Of a stretch of 64,000 nt of DNA, positions 55,285 to 64,000 are shown piece after piece. The stretch is taken from NCBI GenBank assembly GCA_030538185.1, contig JAUNUK010000001.1, positions 873,121-937,120 of the forward strand, read 5' to 3'. The notes beneath the pieces were generated by a model that did not search any database, was not told the DNA's origin, and worked only from the letters and a program-made list of their open reading frames with translations. The position numbers and the translations under genes are program-made. The DNA is from Actinomycetaceae bacterium. Its GTDB lineage: Bacteria; Actinomycetota; Actinomycetes; Actinomycetales; Actinomycetaceae. Position 1 is the stretch's first letter, and each line of letters starts with the position of its first letter.

Positions 55285-56295
55285 TCAGCCTCCTGAGCCT
55301 TCGGGGGCTGGTTCCTCTGGAGTCTCAGGCTGCGGTGGTGGCGCTGGTGCTTGAGCCACAACCTTGGGTGGCAAAGGGCTTTGAGCAGAATCTGCAAAGC
55401 CCCACGCTCCAATAGTCCCGTTAATCGAGTTGGCCAGCGCCAAAGGTAAAGACACAGCAGAAGGCATCTTTCCAATACCATCCACGGTAGATACGCCTGC
55501 TGCCTTAGCACGTAAAACGGATACCAAATCTCCATCATTGAGGGCAGCCCCTATGACTACAGTTCCCCCTGCCTTGAGGGATAAGGTCTGTGCCAGCATC
55601 GTGTAGGCCGCATCACGTGAATCCAAGGCCGCCTGAGATTCGGCATCCCCAGCCTTGCCATCTGCCGCGGCAGGAGCTTGGCTTCGGGGGGCAACAATCA
55701 CCGTTGCTCTGGCCATTTGGGTAGGAGCAGCTTTCACAGAGATCAACTCATCACCAGCGGTCGTCAGGATTGACACCAGGGTCTCATCCCACTTTTCGGT
55801 CAACAACTGCCCCAGCGCTTGTGCCAAAATCTGCTCAGGGACATCGCTGGCACCTGGAGGCTGCGATAAATATGTTCCTAATTGCCCTACCAGAGTGGAG
55901 CGATATTGAGTTTTTGCAAGCTCAGTCCAATTAGGGGTCAGAGAAATCTCTGCCGTTACAATGCCGCCGGCCTGCGTTATTGTCTCGCGGATGCTCGTGA
56001 CGTCGTCCACCTGGACACCCGGCAGGGTGACGAGAGCAATCCCTTGTTCACCCAGGGTGCCAGCCAAAAGCTGAGGTGCTGCAGCGGCAATAAAATCGTT
56101 TCGGTCATTGACCTCAATGCGTGTTGAGTCCAATTCTTTTTGCAGGGTATTGCGGGTTTCGCGCAGTTTTTCCACCTGTCCTGTCAGCGAGTCCCCAATT
56201 GGTTGCTGTAAGGGGCCTGCACCCAAGATGATTCCTACTGCCAAAGCCAAAAACACTGACACTAAGGATACGACGTGATAGCGAAAGTCAATCAT
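55285..56295 (-). CDS. mctB: Copper transporter MctB-like protein
   Basis: A 336-residue protein with one N-terminal membrane segment (YHVVSLVSVFLALAVGIILGAG), a coiled-coil region (about 38-70), a soluble domain and a Pro/Glu-rich tail. The mycobacterial orthologue Rv1698 was described as a channel for copper efflux. No copper-binding motif is visible, so the function stays an inference. Between steA and the MraY-like gene. Confidence 0.85.
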   Translation of the reverse strand: MIDFRYHVVSLVSVFLALAVGIILGAGPLQQPIGDSLTGQVEKLRETRNTLQKELDSTRIEVNDRNDFIAAAAPQLLAGTLGEQGIALVTLPGVQVDDVTSIRETITQAGGIVTAEISLTPNWTELAKTQYRSTLVGQLGTYLSQPPGASDVPEQILAQALGQLLTEKWDETLVSILTTAGDELISVKAAPTQMARATVIVAPRSQAPAAADGKAGDAESQAALDSRDAAYTMLAQTLSLKAGGTVVIGAALNDGDLVSVLRAKAAGVSTVDGIGKMPSAVSLPLALANSINGTIGAWGFADSAQSPLPPKVVAQAPAPPPQPETPEEPAPEGSGG

Positions 56296-56308
56296 GAATC
56301 TGCTCCCC

Positions 56309-57511
56309 TCATGAGGTTGGCGCGGAAGGCGCCAACCCGACTATCTCGCGAATACTGTTCCAAATCTGCTCCCCAAAGGCACCAATGAGTCCAATCAGTG
56401 CCTGCCCGCCCGAGGTTACCATCAGGGCGGCAAACAGTGCTGCCAATCCAGCCAATAGTAGCCATGTGAGCTGGCCTCCGGAAATTCTGGGTCTGTAGAG
56501 TCGAGATACGCCCTTGGCATCTACCAACTTCGAGCCAACTCTTAAACGAGTCAGGAAGGTTGATGCCATCCCAGAACGCCCCTTGTCCAGAAACTCAACC
56601 AAAGTGGCATGCGTACCCAATGCAACGATTAGTTGTGCGCCTGCCTCGTCGGCCAGCAACATCGCTACGTCCTCGGAAGTACCTGTGGCTGGGAATACGA
56701 TGAATGGTACGCCCAGCTCTTCAACACGATGCAGGCCGGGGGCTTGGCCATTGCGGTAGGCATGGACAACGATCTCAGCCCCGCAGGTTAAGGCCTTATC
56801 GGAGACTGAGTCCATGTCACCAACGATCATGTCCGGTTTAAAACCGACCTCCATAATCGCATCTGCTCCGCCATCCACACCGATCAAAACCGGGCGATAC
56901 TCACGGATATAAGGTTTGAGGGAGGCTAGGTCTTCTTTATAGTTGTAGCCGCGCACCACAATCATGACCTGGCGTCCATTTATTTCGGTTTCGACCTCGG
57001 GAATACCCATGCCGTCAAGGAGCAGTTCGCGTTCTTTACGCAGGTATTCCATCGTATTGGAAGCAAAAGCCTCGATTTGTACAGATAACCCTTGGCGTGC
57101 ATCTTCCATATTGGCTCGTATGGTGGCAGCATCTTGCTCTACCCCTTGAGCCATAAGGGTTGAGCCGCGATATATTTCTCCGCCGCGAATGGTGACTTCC
57201 TGGCCTTCACGCAATTGCATTATGTCAGTACCCAGGTCATCGACCAAGGTGATGCCTGCATCTACCAAAATACTTGGTCCTAAATTCGGGTATCTTCCAG
57301 TCGTCGACTTCGCGGCATTTAAAACCGCAAGAGGCGCGCAAGCAACCAGGCTTTCGGCGGCAACCCTGTCGAGATCAGCGTGATTGATTACAGCAATCTC
57401 CCCTGCCTTCAACCTTTTGGTCAGGTTCTTTGTGCGCTCATCCACCCTGGCTCGCCCTGTCGAGAGCTCAGCCGCAGGACTCCGTTTAGCACGTTTGAAA
57501 AGAGAAATCAC
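56309..57511 (-). CDS. steA: SteA, cytokinetic ring-associated membrane protein
   Basis: A 400-residue protein. The central domain (about 180-300) is a thiamin-pyrophosphokinase-like fold with VDGGADAIMEVGFKPDMIVGDMDSVSD, and the C-terminus has one membrane helix (near 347-370). In Corynebacterium SteA forms a complex with SteB and supports cell division and wall-hydrolase regulation. GTG start overlaps the recN stop by 4 bp. Confidence 0.9.
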   Translation of the reverse strand: MISLFKRAKRSPAAELSTGRARVDERTKNLTKRLKAGEIAVINHADLDRVAAESLVACAPLAVLNAAKSTTGRYPNLGPSILVDAGITLVDDLGTDIMQLREGQEVTIRGGEIYRGSTLMAQGVEQDAATIRANMEDARQGLSVQIEAFASNTMEYLRKERELLLDGMGIPEVETEINGRQVMIVVRGYNYKEDLASLKPYIREYRPVLIGVDGGADAIMEVGFKPDMIVGDMDSVSDKALTCGAEIVVHAYRNGQAPGLHRVEELGVPFIVFPATGTSEDVAMLLADEAGAQLIVALGTHATLVEFLDKGRSGMASTFLTRLRVGSKLVDAKGVSRLYRPRISGGQLTWLLLAGLAALFAALMVTSGGQALIGLIGAFGEQIWNSIREIVGLAPSAPTS

Positions 57512-59217
57512 ATATTGGATTCTGCCACGTTTGATAGCTCTAAGAGCTCAGCGGCGTGGCGTTGCGCCGTCTTCGATTGAGTGTGTCCCGACATCATTCG
57601 CGCAATTTCTTCTACGCGCTGTTGACCCTTTACATCTTCCACCGTCGTCACATCTGTCACTTCATCTCTAGAAACAACCAGTTGCAGATCAGCAAAGGCG
57701 GCAACCTGGGCAACATGAGTGACGACAATGACCTGGTAGTTTTGAGCCAGTTGTTTTAGTTTGCGGCCAACCTCTAATGCTGTTTCCCCACCAATTCCTG
57801 CATCGATCTCATCAAAGACGAGTGTTTTGGCCGATTGCCTATCCTGTTTTTGATTTTCAATAAGGCACACCTCTATGGCCAACATAAGTCTCGATAGCTC
57901 GCCACCAGACACCCCTTGTCCCATATCCAAAAGCGGGGCAAGTGGTCTGGGACGCAGCCTAAACGACACATCTTCTCCACCCCAGGGCCCTAGTTCTTCG
58001 AGTTCATCTAAAACAATCTCAAACTCTGCCGTTGGCATGGCTAAGTCTTGTAGTTCTGAGGTAATTGCTTCAGAAAGATGCCGTGCCAACACCTTACGCG
58101 AAGCACTCAGTTGTTTGGCGGCATCTGCCTTGAGTTCCTCTAGTTCCTCTACCCTCTTACCCAGGGCATCTTGATTGTGTTCCTCGGCGAGCTCCCTAGC
58201 AATTCTTGCACCCAGGTTCTCTCGATATTCTGCAAGGTCATCGACCTCCACCCCGAGCCTCAAAGCAAGATTTCGCAACTGGGCACGCCGATTTTGTATG
58301 TCCTCAAGCTCAAGAGGATCAAAGTTTAGCTCTTGTTCCTCCCGTGCCAGTTGCGCCACAATATCGTCCAAAATATAGCTGACGTCTCGCAACTGCTTGA
58401 CAGTGTCTTCAAACTCAGAGGCGTAGTCGGTGATCGGGGCAAGTATCCTCTGCGCCTCAAGCACCGCCTCGCGTCCCCCAGCCAGACCTGATGTTTCCTC
58501 GCCCGCCAAAGCGGCATGTGCTAAAGAAAATGCCTGTCGAAGGTCCTCTACATGAGCCAGTTTTTCTGCCCTAGACCCCAGTTCAGCGTCCTCTCCGCTG
58601 TGCGGGTCGAGTTCTTCCAAAAGCAAGGATTCTTCTTCAAGTTTCGCCAAGAGCTCAGATCGCTCTTCTTGGCGCTGCACCCACTGATGCCAACGACGTG
58701 ATTCTTCACGGGCTTCAGCCCATAGGCGTCGATATTCTTCAAGCAGTAGCCGATGTTGCTCACTACCTGCCTGATCGAAAGAGTTTCTTTGCCAAGCGGA
58801 CTGTCTAAGTTGTAGTTGTTCCGACTGGCCGTGGATTGCAACTAGTTCACTTGTCATATCGCTCAGGGTCGCACTGGGTATCCTCCTGCCACCCGCCTGC
58901 GCATGTGATCGCCCTTCGGCTGGCACGACCCTTGCGACCTCTAGGACGCCGTCTTCAACCTCGCAATCCAGTTCCTCCAAGCGCTCGACAATCTGCGAGA
59001 CGCCCTCGACAATGAAACTGGCCTCGGCGACTGCCCGTGTAGCCGATTGCCTTACCAGACGCGGCTCGGCCTTCATGCCCAATAACAGCTGAAGTGAATT
59101 GAGAAGCATGGTCTTACCTGCGCCTGTCTCACCCGAAATTACCGTAAAACCGGAGGAAAAACGCAGGTCAGTGGCGGCAATGGGGCCCAGGTCGCGGATA
59201 CGTAACTCTTCAATCAT
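57508..59217 (-). CDS. recN: DNA repair protein RecN
   Basis: A 569-residue SMC-like ATPase acting early in double-strand break repair: SGETGAGKTMLLNSL (Walker A, near 30), a long coiled-coil middle (about 150-370), signature VSGGELSRLMLA and Walker B LVFDEIDAGIGG near 475. The ATG at 59217 overlaps the nadK stop as ATGA and is preferred over an in-frame start 18 bp upstream. Confidence 0.95.
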   Translation of the reverse strand: MIEELRIRDLGPIAATDLRFSSGFTVISGETGAGKTMLLNSLQLLLGMKAEPRLVRQSATRAVAEASFIVEGVSQIVERLEELDCEVEDGVLEVARVVPAEGRSHAQAGGRRIPSATLSDMTSELVAIHGQSEQLQLRQSAWQRNSFDQAGSEQHRLLLEEYRRLWAEAREESRRWHQWVQRQEERSELLAKLEEESLLLEELDPHSGEDAELGSRAEKLAHVEDLRQAFSLAHAALAGEETSGLAGGREAVLEAQRILAPITDYASEFEDTVKQLRDVSYILDDIVAQLAREEQELNFDPLELEDIQNRRAQLRNLALRLGVEVDDLAEYRENLGARIARELAEEHNQDALGKRVEELEELKADAAKQLSASRKVLARHLSEAITSELQDLAMPTAEFEIVLDELEELGPWGGEDVSFRLRPRPLAPLLDMGQGVSGGELSRLMLAIEVCLIENQKQDRQSAKTLVFDEIDAGIGGETALEVGRKLKQLAQNYQVIVVTHVAQVAAFADLQLVVSRDEVTDVTTVEDVKGQQRVEEIARMMSGHTQSKTAQRHAAELLELSNVAESNM

Positions 59218-60047
59218 GAAAGATCTTTGCGCCACCCTTCAACGGGAAGATTAAACTTCGCGACCAGCCTGCCCGAAAAAGACATGTCGTTTAGCCGGAT
59301 CAACGACAGACGCCACTGCCCACAAACGGCACGCAGAACAGAGCCAGGTGGGCCTTGAATACGCCTGCGCCCATCGCACCACACATCCATATCCTGAAGC
59401 TGACGCGTGGCTGCTTTTACCTCGATATATGAATCTGGGCCGACGACAATAGGGCGGGTGAACAGGCCGTGTGCCGCTAATGGAACGACCTCTACCGCCT
59501 CAACATTCGGGAAAATAATCGGTCCGCCTGCCGAAAACGAGTATGCGGTTGAGCCCGTGGGTGTGGAAATGATGAGGCCATCGGCACCATATTCACTAAC
59601 CGCCGAACCATCCACCCCTAGTTCAAGGACAACAGGCCTGGACCGATCCGTACCCAGGACAGCCGCATCGTTCAATGCCCAGTCGGTTTCCCTCGACCCA
59701 TCGGGACGTTGAAGTTCTACGTCCAAGGTCATACGCCTGTCGATGGTGTAGTCACCTTTTGCGACCTTTTCAATGACCTCGTTTAGGTCTTCTTCTTCGG
59801 CCTCGGCCAAGAAACCGACGTGCCCCAGGTTTACACCAATCAGGGGGATGTCTTTATGACGGACCTGCTCGGCTGCGGCCAAAATGGTTCCATCCCCGCC
59901 TAGAACAATCACAAGCTCGGCATCTTGTACGTGCTCCGTGTCTACGGTTTGAATACCGTAATCTGCAAGTTTCTTTGAAATGAGCTGGGCACTACTGGTT
60001 GCTGAAGGGCGGTTTGACCGTTGGAAAATGTGGATTCTACGTGACAT
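59214..60047 (-). CDS. nadK: NAD kinase
   Basis: A 277-residue ATP/polyphosphate-NAD kinase. Visible: LGGDGTILAAAEQ (GGDG motif, near 50), NLGHVGFLAE and GLIISTPTGSTAYSFSAGGP (near 160), the conserved NAD and catalytic segments. It overlaps recN and tlyA at its ends. Confidence 0.96.
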   Translation of the reverse strand: MSRRIHIFQRSNRPSATSSAQLISKKLADYGIQTVDTEHVQDAELVIVLGGDGTILAAAEQVRHKDIPLIGVNLGHVGFLAEAEEEDLNEVIEKVAKGDYTIDRRMTLDVELQRPDGSRETDWALNDAAVLGTDRSRPVVLELGVDGSAVSEYGADGLIISTPTGSTAYSFSAGGPIIFPNVEAVEVVPLAAHGLFTRPIVVGPDSYIEVKAATRQLQDMDVWCDGRRRIQGPPGSVLRAVCGQWRLSLIRLNDMSFSGRLVAKFNLPVEGWRKDLS

Positions 60048-60903
60048 TAGTCCCCTTCAACTCAACGCTTGCCGGCCCCGCAAGAATCGCAGCCTTGCAC
60101 GCGGACTCGAGGGCTTCCCCATACAAGGTTAGAGGCAATGTTCCCTTTGCGCGCATGGATAGGAAGTATTCCACGTTCCCTGCAGGCCCTGGAAGCGGCG
60201 AGGGAGCCACGGCATCAACCCTAAGTCCCAGATCCATAGCTTTTTCAGCTACCGACATCATGCTTGCCAGGTGTTCGCGCGGTTCACGCACCACGCCTCC
60301 CTTGCCTACCTTTTCCTTACCTACTTCGAATTGCGGTTTGACCATCAGGAGGAACGATGCCTGTTTATGGGCAGCATTGACGAGGGCGGGCAGCACAAGA
60401 CGAAGCGATATAAAGGATAGGTCCCCTACCACGACATCTGCCTTCGGTTGGATCAAGTCGGGATCCAAGGTGCGCACATTCGTTCGTTCAATATTGACGA
60501 CGCGCTCATCACTTTGTAGGCGCCAGTCCAACTGTCCGTAGCCGACGTCTACAGCGAAGACACGCGCGGCACCCCTGCGCAGTAAAACATCAGTAAATCC
60601 CCCGGTCGAGGCACCCGCATCCAGGCATACAGCGCCCTCGATGTGCGGCACCTCGTGTCCGTTGTCTTCTAGGTAGCGTAAGGCTCCTTCGAGTTTGTGG
60701 GCACCGCGGGAGACATAGTCGAGTTGGTCATCAGCCTCTTTGAGGACAATGGCCTGCGCTTTGTCCACCTGTCGCGCAGGTTTATCAGCAAGAATTCCGT
60801 CAACAAAGACCCGCTGATTGGCAATGAGGTTGGCAGCTTGGGTACGGCTTGGCGCCATGCCTCTGCGAACCAACTCAGTGTCCAGGCGAATCAACTTGCC
60901 CAT
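60037..60903 (-). CDS. tlyA: TlyA rRNA 2'-O-methyltransferase
   Basis: A 288-residue protein with an N-terminal S4 RNA-binding domain (about 1-60, RLDTELVRRGMAPSRTQAA) and an FtsJ-like methyltransferase domain with CLDAGASTGGFTDVLLRRGA. In Mycobacterium TlyA methylates 16S rRNA C1409 and 23S rRNA C1920, which also makes cells sensitive to capreomycin. Overlaps nadK by 11 bp. Also once named a hemolysin, a less likely role. Confidence 0.93.
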   Translation of the reverse strand: MGKLIRLDTELVRRGMAPSRTQAANLIANQRVFVDGILADKPARQVDKAQAIVLKEADDQLDYVSRGAHKLEGALRYLEDNGHEVPHIEGAVCLDAGASTGGFTDVLLRRGAARVFAVDVGYGQLDWRLQSDERVVNIERTNVRTLDPDLIQPKADVVVGDLSFISLRLVLPALVNAAHKQASFLLMVKPQFEVGKEKVGKGGVVREPREHLASMMSVAEKAMDLGLRVDAVAPSPLPGPAGNVEYFLSMRAKGTLPLTLYGEALESACKAAILAGPASVELKGTNVT

Positions 60904-60907
60904 GGTG

Positions 60908-61072
60908 TCACTGATCGAGGATATCTGCGAGATCTTTTGAGATATCCCGCAAGAGAGCTAGGCGTTCTTCCAGACCCAGCTCCTCGGCCGCCGCAAGTTC
61001 CTCACTGTGATCCACCAAGTCAGGACCAGTGTTACGTTTCAGCTGTTCAGCGACCGAGGCAGGGTCAGGCAT
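60908..61072 (-). CDS. Small conserved acidic protein between tlyA and the HAD gene
   Basis: 54 residues, acidic, helical in appearance (LAAAEELGLEERLALLRDIS near 27), with ATG at 61072 and AAGG-type upstream bases. It occupies the position of mycobacterial Rv1693 between tlyA and the HAD phosphatase gene and is similar in size. Function unknown. Gaps to neighbours are only 2 and 4 bp, so it is in the operon. Confidence 0.7.
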   Translation of the reverse strand: MPDPASVAEQLKRNTGPDLVDHSEELAAAEELGLEERLALLRDISKDLADILDQ

Positions 61073-61074
61073 CT

Positions 61075-63801
61075 TTATGATTCCTGGGGTGTTTCATCGG
61101 ATTCTTCGGTAATCTCGGGGCTTTCATGCAGGTCATCTTGGGATTCTTCCCTCAGATCGTCTGAAGATGCCTCATCTGGGGTTTCTTCTTCGAGTTCTTC
61201 TTGAGGTACCTGACGCTCTACCTCGCGCACAACCGTGAGTTGTGGGCAGTTAATACGTCGGCCCTTGTCGGCAGCATCCCAAGCTGCAGCGATAATTGCC
61301 CTGTATTCATCGAGCGAAATCTCTGTCCCATCTTCCAGGATTCCCAGTCCATCAATCTCGATATCTTCGGTGTGGATTCTTGCCCGTGCCCCTTCACAGT
61401 TCCACCAACCACCCTTGTCCTCCGGTGTGGGCCTCGGGGCTTCTCTGTTCAAGTCAGTCATATCAATACCGACGTATGTTGGTCTCATGGAAGGCACAGC
61501 CAAGATGACGTCCCTTGCATCCGACACGCCTGTGAGTACGTGCAGGGAAGGAATGCCTGCGGCGAGGGCGCCAGCGATGTCCGTGGACAGCTGATCGCCA
61601 ACTCCAAGAGCATCGCCTCCGCCAACTTTGGCTACCGCTCGCGAATAAATCTGTGCAAGAGGCTTGCCGCATGCCAGTGGTTTCACGCCGGTGGCATTGA
61701 CGACGGCCTGGACCAAAGAGCCATTGCCGACACCAAATCCCCGTTCCGTTGGCAGTCGAGGATCCATATTGGTTGCCACGTACAAGGCGCCAGCGTTCAC
61801 GGCGTAGGCGGCCTCGGTAAGTTCTTTCCAGGAAACGTCGAAGCCCAAGCCTTGCATAACAGCGGCAGGCTCGTCCTGGGCGGAAGTCACAGGAACTAGA
61901 CCGAATTCTTCGAGGGCGGCAGTTACTCCTGGGCCACCAATCGCCAAGACTTTCGACCCCGCATCAATCTTTTCACTGAGTGTTTGGGCTGCATCCTGGG
62001 CAGCGGTAATAACCTGCTCCACCTTGGCTTCAATACCCATGTCACCCAGTTTTTCAACGACGGCCTGGGGCGGACGGGCAGCATTATTGGTCACAAAGCA
62101 CGGTGTCATCCCTGCTTGGATGGCCTCATCGAAGCCTTCCTTCGCGTTTTCTATCCGCTCGGTGCCCATATAGACAACGCCATCCAAGTCCAAAAGGGCC
62201 ACTTCGTAGGCCTCAGACAGCGCCTGGGCGCTTCGCTTGAGCGGGGTGGGATTGCCCTCGTCTTCCTCATCTATTGCCGCCTCAATGTCAAAGACGTCAA
62301 CTTCCTCAGGAAGTTCGGGGATTTCTTCTTCGAGGGCGTCAGCTTCTTCCTCGCGTCCCAGTTCACGCAGGCGATCGACCTTCACCGTAAGAAGCCTCGC
62401 CATGACATAGTCATCTTCTGTGTCAGCCTTTTCAAGTGCTTCCTCAATAAGGCTGAGGCCAACCTCGTGTTCACCAAGGTCAGCCCTTGCCGAGGACGCC
62501 ACGATAGCTATCTCAGCTAATTCCGCAGGGTCTTGGCCTTCCAAGTCTGCTTGGGCGATGACCTCTAGGGCTTTTTCTGGGCGTCCAAGTCCGCGTTCAC
62601 AATCTGCCTCGACAGATATAAGGACGTTGAGGCCTGAAAGCCTACGGACAGTGCGCACCTCGCGTAAAGCTTCTGCGTATTCTCCGGCTGCGTAGGCTGT
62701 GAGTGCCTTCGCTTCACGAACGATGTCCATTCTCCAGGCACGCCTCTCTGCGGCCTTTGCGTGTTCGTAAGCAATCTGCGGATCCGTGTCAACGAGGTAT
62801 CCGGCCATGACCAGGTGACCTGCCACCACATTTTGTACTTCTGGGTTTAGCGAGCGCAGCTGTTCACGCGCTGCCGGGTCGAGTTCATTGAGACCGATAC
62901 CTGCAGGGATCTTGGGTTCTTGTGAACGTGCTTGCAGGTTTTCTTCGTGTTTTTCTTCACGCGCCCCGCCACGTTCAAAATCGCGCCTCTGGTCGCGACG
63001 CTCGTCGCGGTAGCCTCCGCGTCCGCCACGGTCATCACGGTCAAAACCGCCACGCCTGTCATCAAAACGACGCCCACCACCGCGATCATCACGGTAACCA
63101 CCACGACCGCCGTCACGATCGAAACCACGTCCACCGCCACGGTCATCGCGATAACCACCGCGTCCGCCACGGTCATCACGGTCAAAACCGCCACGCCTGT
63201 CATCAAAACGACGCCCACCACCGCGATCATCACGGTAACCACCACGACCGCCGTCACGATCGAAACCACGTCCACCGCCACGGTCATCGCGATAACCACC
63301 GCGTCCGCCACGGTCATCACGGTCAAAACCGCCACGCCTGTCATCAAAACGACGCCCACCACCGCGATCATCACGGTAACCACCACGACCGCCGTCACGA
63401 TCGAAACCACGTCCACCGCCACGGTCATCGCGATAACCACCGCGTCCGCCACGGTCATCACGGTCAAAACCGCCACGCCTGTCATCAAAACGACGCCCAC
63501 CACCGCGATCATCACGGTAACCACCACGACCGCCGTCACGATCGAAACCACGTCCACCGCCACGGTCATCGCGATAACCACCGCGTCCGCCACGGTCATC
63601 ACGGTCAAAACCGCCACGCCTGTCATCAAAACGACGCCCACCACCGCGATCATCACGGTAACCACCACGACCGCCGTCACGGTTATCTTGTGAGCGCCAT
63701 TCCCTCTCTTGGCGAGCGGGGCGTTCACTCCTCCAGGGACGTTCTTGGGGTCCTGAGCTTTCCTTGTCTGAACGGGCTGTTTCGGATGACTCGTTGTCCA
63801 C
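61075..63801 (-). CDS. HAD-IIA phosphatase with RGG-like repeat N-terminus and helical-repeat domain
   Basis: A 908-residue fusion. Residues 39-261 are Gly/Arg/Asp repeats of 47 residues. Residues 290-500 are helical, TPR-like. Residues 545-800 are a HAD phosphatase of the glycerol-3-phosphate phosphatase type: [18 protein letters not shown] (nucleophile Asp and DxD), [10 protein letters not shown], and [18 protein letters not shown] Glu/Ser/Asp-rich acidic tail follows. The mycobacterial counterpart Rv1692 is a plain phosphatase of about 350 residues, so the additional parts here are unusual for it. GTG start after AAGGA. First gene of the long operon, just after the rRNA operon. Confidence 0.87.
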   Translation of the reverse strand: MDNESSETARSDKESSGPQERPWRSERPARQEREWRSQDNRDGGRGGYRDDRGGGRRFDDRRGGFDRDDRGGRGGYRDDRGGGRGFDRDGGRGGYRDDRGGGRRFDDRRGGFDRDDRGGRGGYRDDRGGGRGFDRDGGRGGYRDDRGGGRRFDDRRGGFDRDDRGGRGGYRDDRGGGRGFDRDGGRGGYRDDRGGGRRFDDRRGGFDRDDRGGRGGYRDDRGGGRGFDRDGGRGGYRDDRGGGRRFDDRRGGFDRDDRGGRGGYRDERRDQRRDFERGGAREEKHEENLQARSQEPKIPAGIGLNELDPAAREQLRSLNPEVQNVVAGHLVMAGYLVDTDPQIAYEHAKAAERRAWRMDIVREAKALTAYAAGEYAEALREVRTVRRLSGLNVLISVEADCERGLGRPEKALEVIAQADLEGQDPAELAEIAIVASSARADLGEHEVGLSLIEEALEKADTEDDYVMARLLTVKVDRLRELGREEEADALEEEIPELPEEVDVFDIEAAIDEEDEGNPTPLKRSAQALSEAYEVALLDLDGVVYMGTERIENAKEGFDEAIQAGMTPCFVTNNAARPPQAVVEKLGDMGIEAKVEQVITAAQDAAQTLSEKIDAGSKVLAIGGPGVTAALEEFGLVPVTSAQDEPAAVMQGLGFDVSWKELTEAAYAVNAGALYVATNMDPRLPTERGFGVGNGSLVQAVVNATGVKPLACGKPLAQIYSRAVAKVGGGDALGVGDQLSTDIAGALAAGIPSLHVLTGVSDARDVILAVPSMRPTYVGIDMTDLNREAPRPTPEDKGGWWNCEGARARIHTEDIEIDGLGILEDGTEISLDEYRAIIAAAWDAADKGRRINCPQLTVVREVERQVPQEELEEETPDEASSDDLREESQDDLHESPEITEESDETPQES
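63019..63683 (-). repeat. Tandem 141-bp repeats coding the RGG-like region
   Basis: Four identical or nearly identical 141-bp units (63019-63159, 63160-63300, 63301-63441, 63442-63582) and a partial fifth encode a 47-residue unit containing [19 protein letters not shown]. The period keeps the reading frame. Within each unit the [10 protein letters not shown] block appears twice, so the unit itself arose by duplication. Sequence identity at the DNA level suggests recent copy-number change. Confidence 0.95.
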
Positions 63802-63908
63802 TGGATTCCTTCTTCTCTTGGGTATGCCAGACTAAGTCTACAAGCTGGCAAGGTATTGCCACGACCGATCTTATGGCCGTGGCTTTCCATATACGTCTTA
63901 TTAAATGT

Positions 63909-63938
63909 CTGTGGGTGGAGGATAGCCTCCACCCACAG
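63909..63938 (-). terminator. Hairpin terminator after the 5S rRNA gene
   Basis: A perfect 13-bp GC-rich stem (63909-63921 with 63926-63938) with a 4-nt loop, 7 bp after the inferred 5S rRNA 3' end. It would end the rRNA operon on the minus strand, with only a weak U-rich tail. Confidence 0.8.
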
Positions 63939-63945
63939 CTTGTTA

Positions 63946-64000
63946 GTGTGCGGTTTTGTCCTACTCTCCCACCCCTTGTCAAGGGCAGTACCATTGGCGT
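63946..64000 (-). rRNA. rrf: 5S ribosomal RNA, 3' part
   Basis: On the minus strand the last about 55 nt of a 5S gene are visible: GCCAATGGTACTG and GGGGTGGGAGAGTAGGAC are the conserved 3' stem and arm. The 5' part is outside the window. The exact 3' end is uncertain by about 3 nt. An rRNA operon is expected to its right. Confidence 0.9.

Noticed and set aside
63019..63683. CRISPR array
   Set aside because: Units are contiguous 141-bp repeats without spacers and lie in frame in a gene.
62932..63693. A 253-codon open frame on the + strand through the repeats, Thr/Val rich
   Set aside because: It is the mirror of the 141-bp coding repeats; the minus strand has the HAD domain continuing in frame, a good ribosome site and the expected gene order.

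Overview
The window reads as a chromosomal segment of an actinobacterium, most likely a member of the Actinomycetaceae or a close relative of unusually modest GC content. The evidence is the set of actinobacterial marker genes and orders: pepA-E2-DUF4191, glnE beside glnA2, divergent glgM/glgC, a sufR-sufB-sufD-Rieske-sufC-sufS-sufU-sufT operon, and a tlyA-nadK-recN-steA-mctB block matching the order known from Mycobacterium. Genus is not decidable from sequence alone.

Layout. 1-12.9 kb is housekeeping: 5' part of dxs, an S9 peptidase, an SNF2-type ATPase, a tRNA 2'-O-methyltransferase, leucyl aminopeptidase, the two-lipoyl-domain E2 acyltransferase, a kinase-like membrane protein that lacks the VAVK lysine, a DUF4191 membrane protein and an orphan amino-acid-binding lipoprotein. 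13.7-19.1 kb is an accessory island: an AT-rich stretch, a rolling-circle Rep gene, a secreted protein whose 3' end runs into rep, and a cell-wall-binding-repeat protein whose 5' end lies in DNA almost devoid of G and T on the + strand. 19.1-23.5 kb holds a class V aminotransferase and a sugar ABC importer with no ATPase. 23.5-32.9 kb is glnE/glnA2, an SPFH/NfeD pair, an ABC ATPase, and glgM/glgC.

32.9-39.2 kb is a less familiar region: four helical-repeat (TPR-like) genes in two paralogous pairs, plus a 68-residue zinc-ribbon-like protein, around a divergent promoter. It is followed by an ABC-F ATPase, a single-pass membrane protein and a PPK2 kinase. 42.6-50.4 kb is the minus-strand suf operon (Fe-S cluster assembly) with an Old Yellow Enzyme homologue at its end. 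50.5-63.8 kb is a long, tightly overlapping minus-strand run from a HAD phosphatase with an RGG-like repeat tail through tlyA, nadK, recN, steA and mctB to a MraY-like protein, MurJ and two GT4 glycosyltransferases. The window ends inside a 5S rRNA gene, so an rRNA operon lies just beyond.

Six genes start exactly 6-7 nt after a TANNNT box, which suggests that leaderless transcription is common here. The most unusual items are the paralogous repeat-protein cluster, the Rep/surface-protein island with a probably truncated secreted protein, the probable pseudokinase and the identical 141-bp repeats that give the HAD phosphatase an RGG-type disordered N-terminus.
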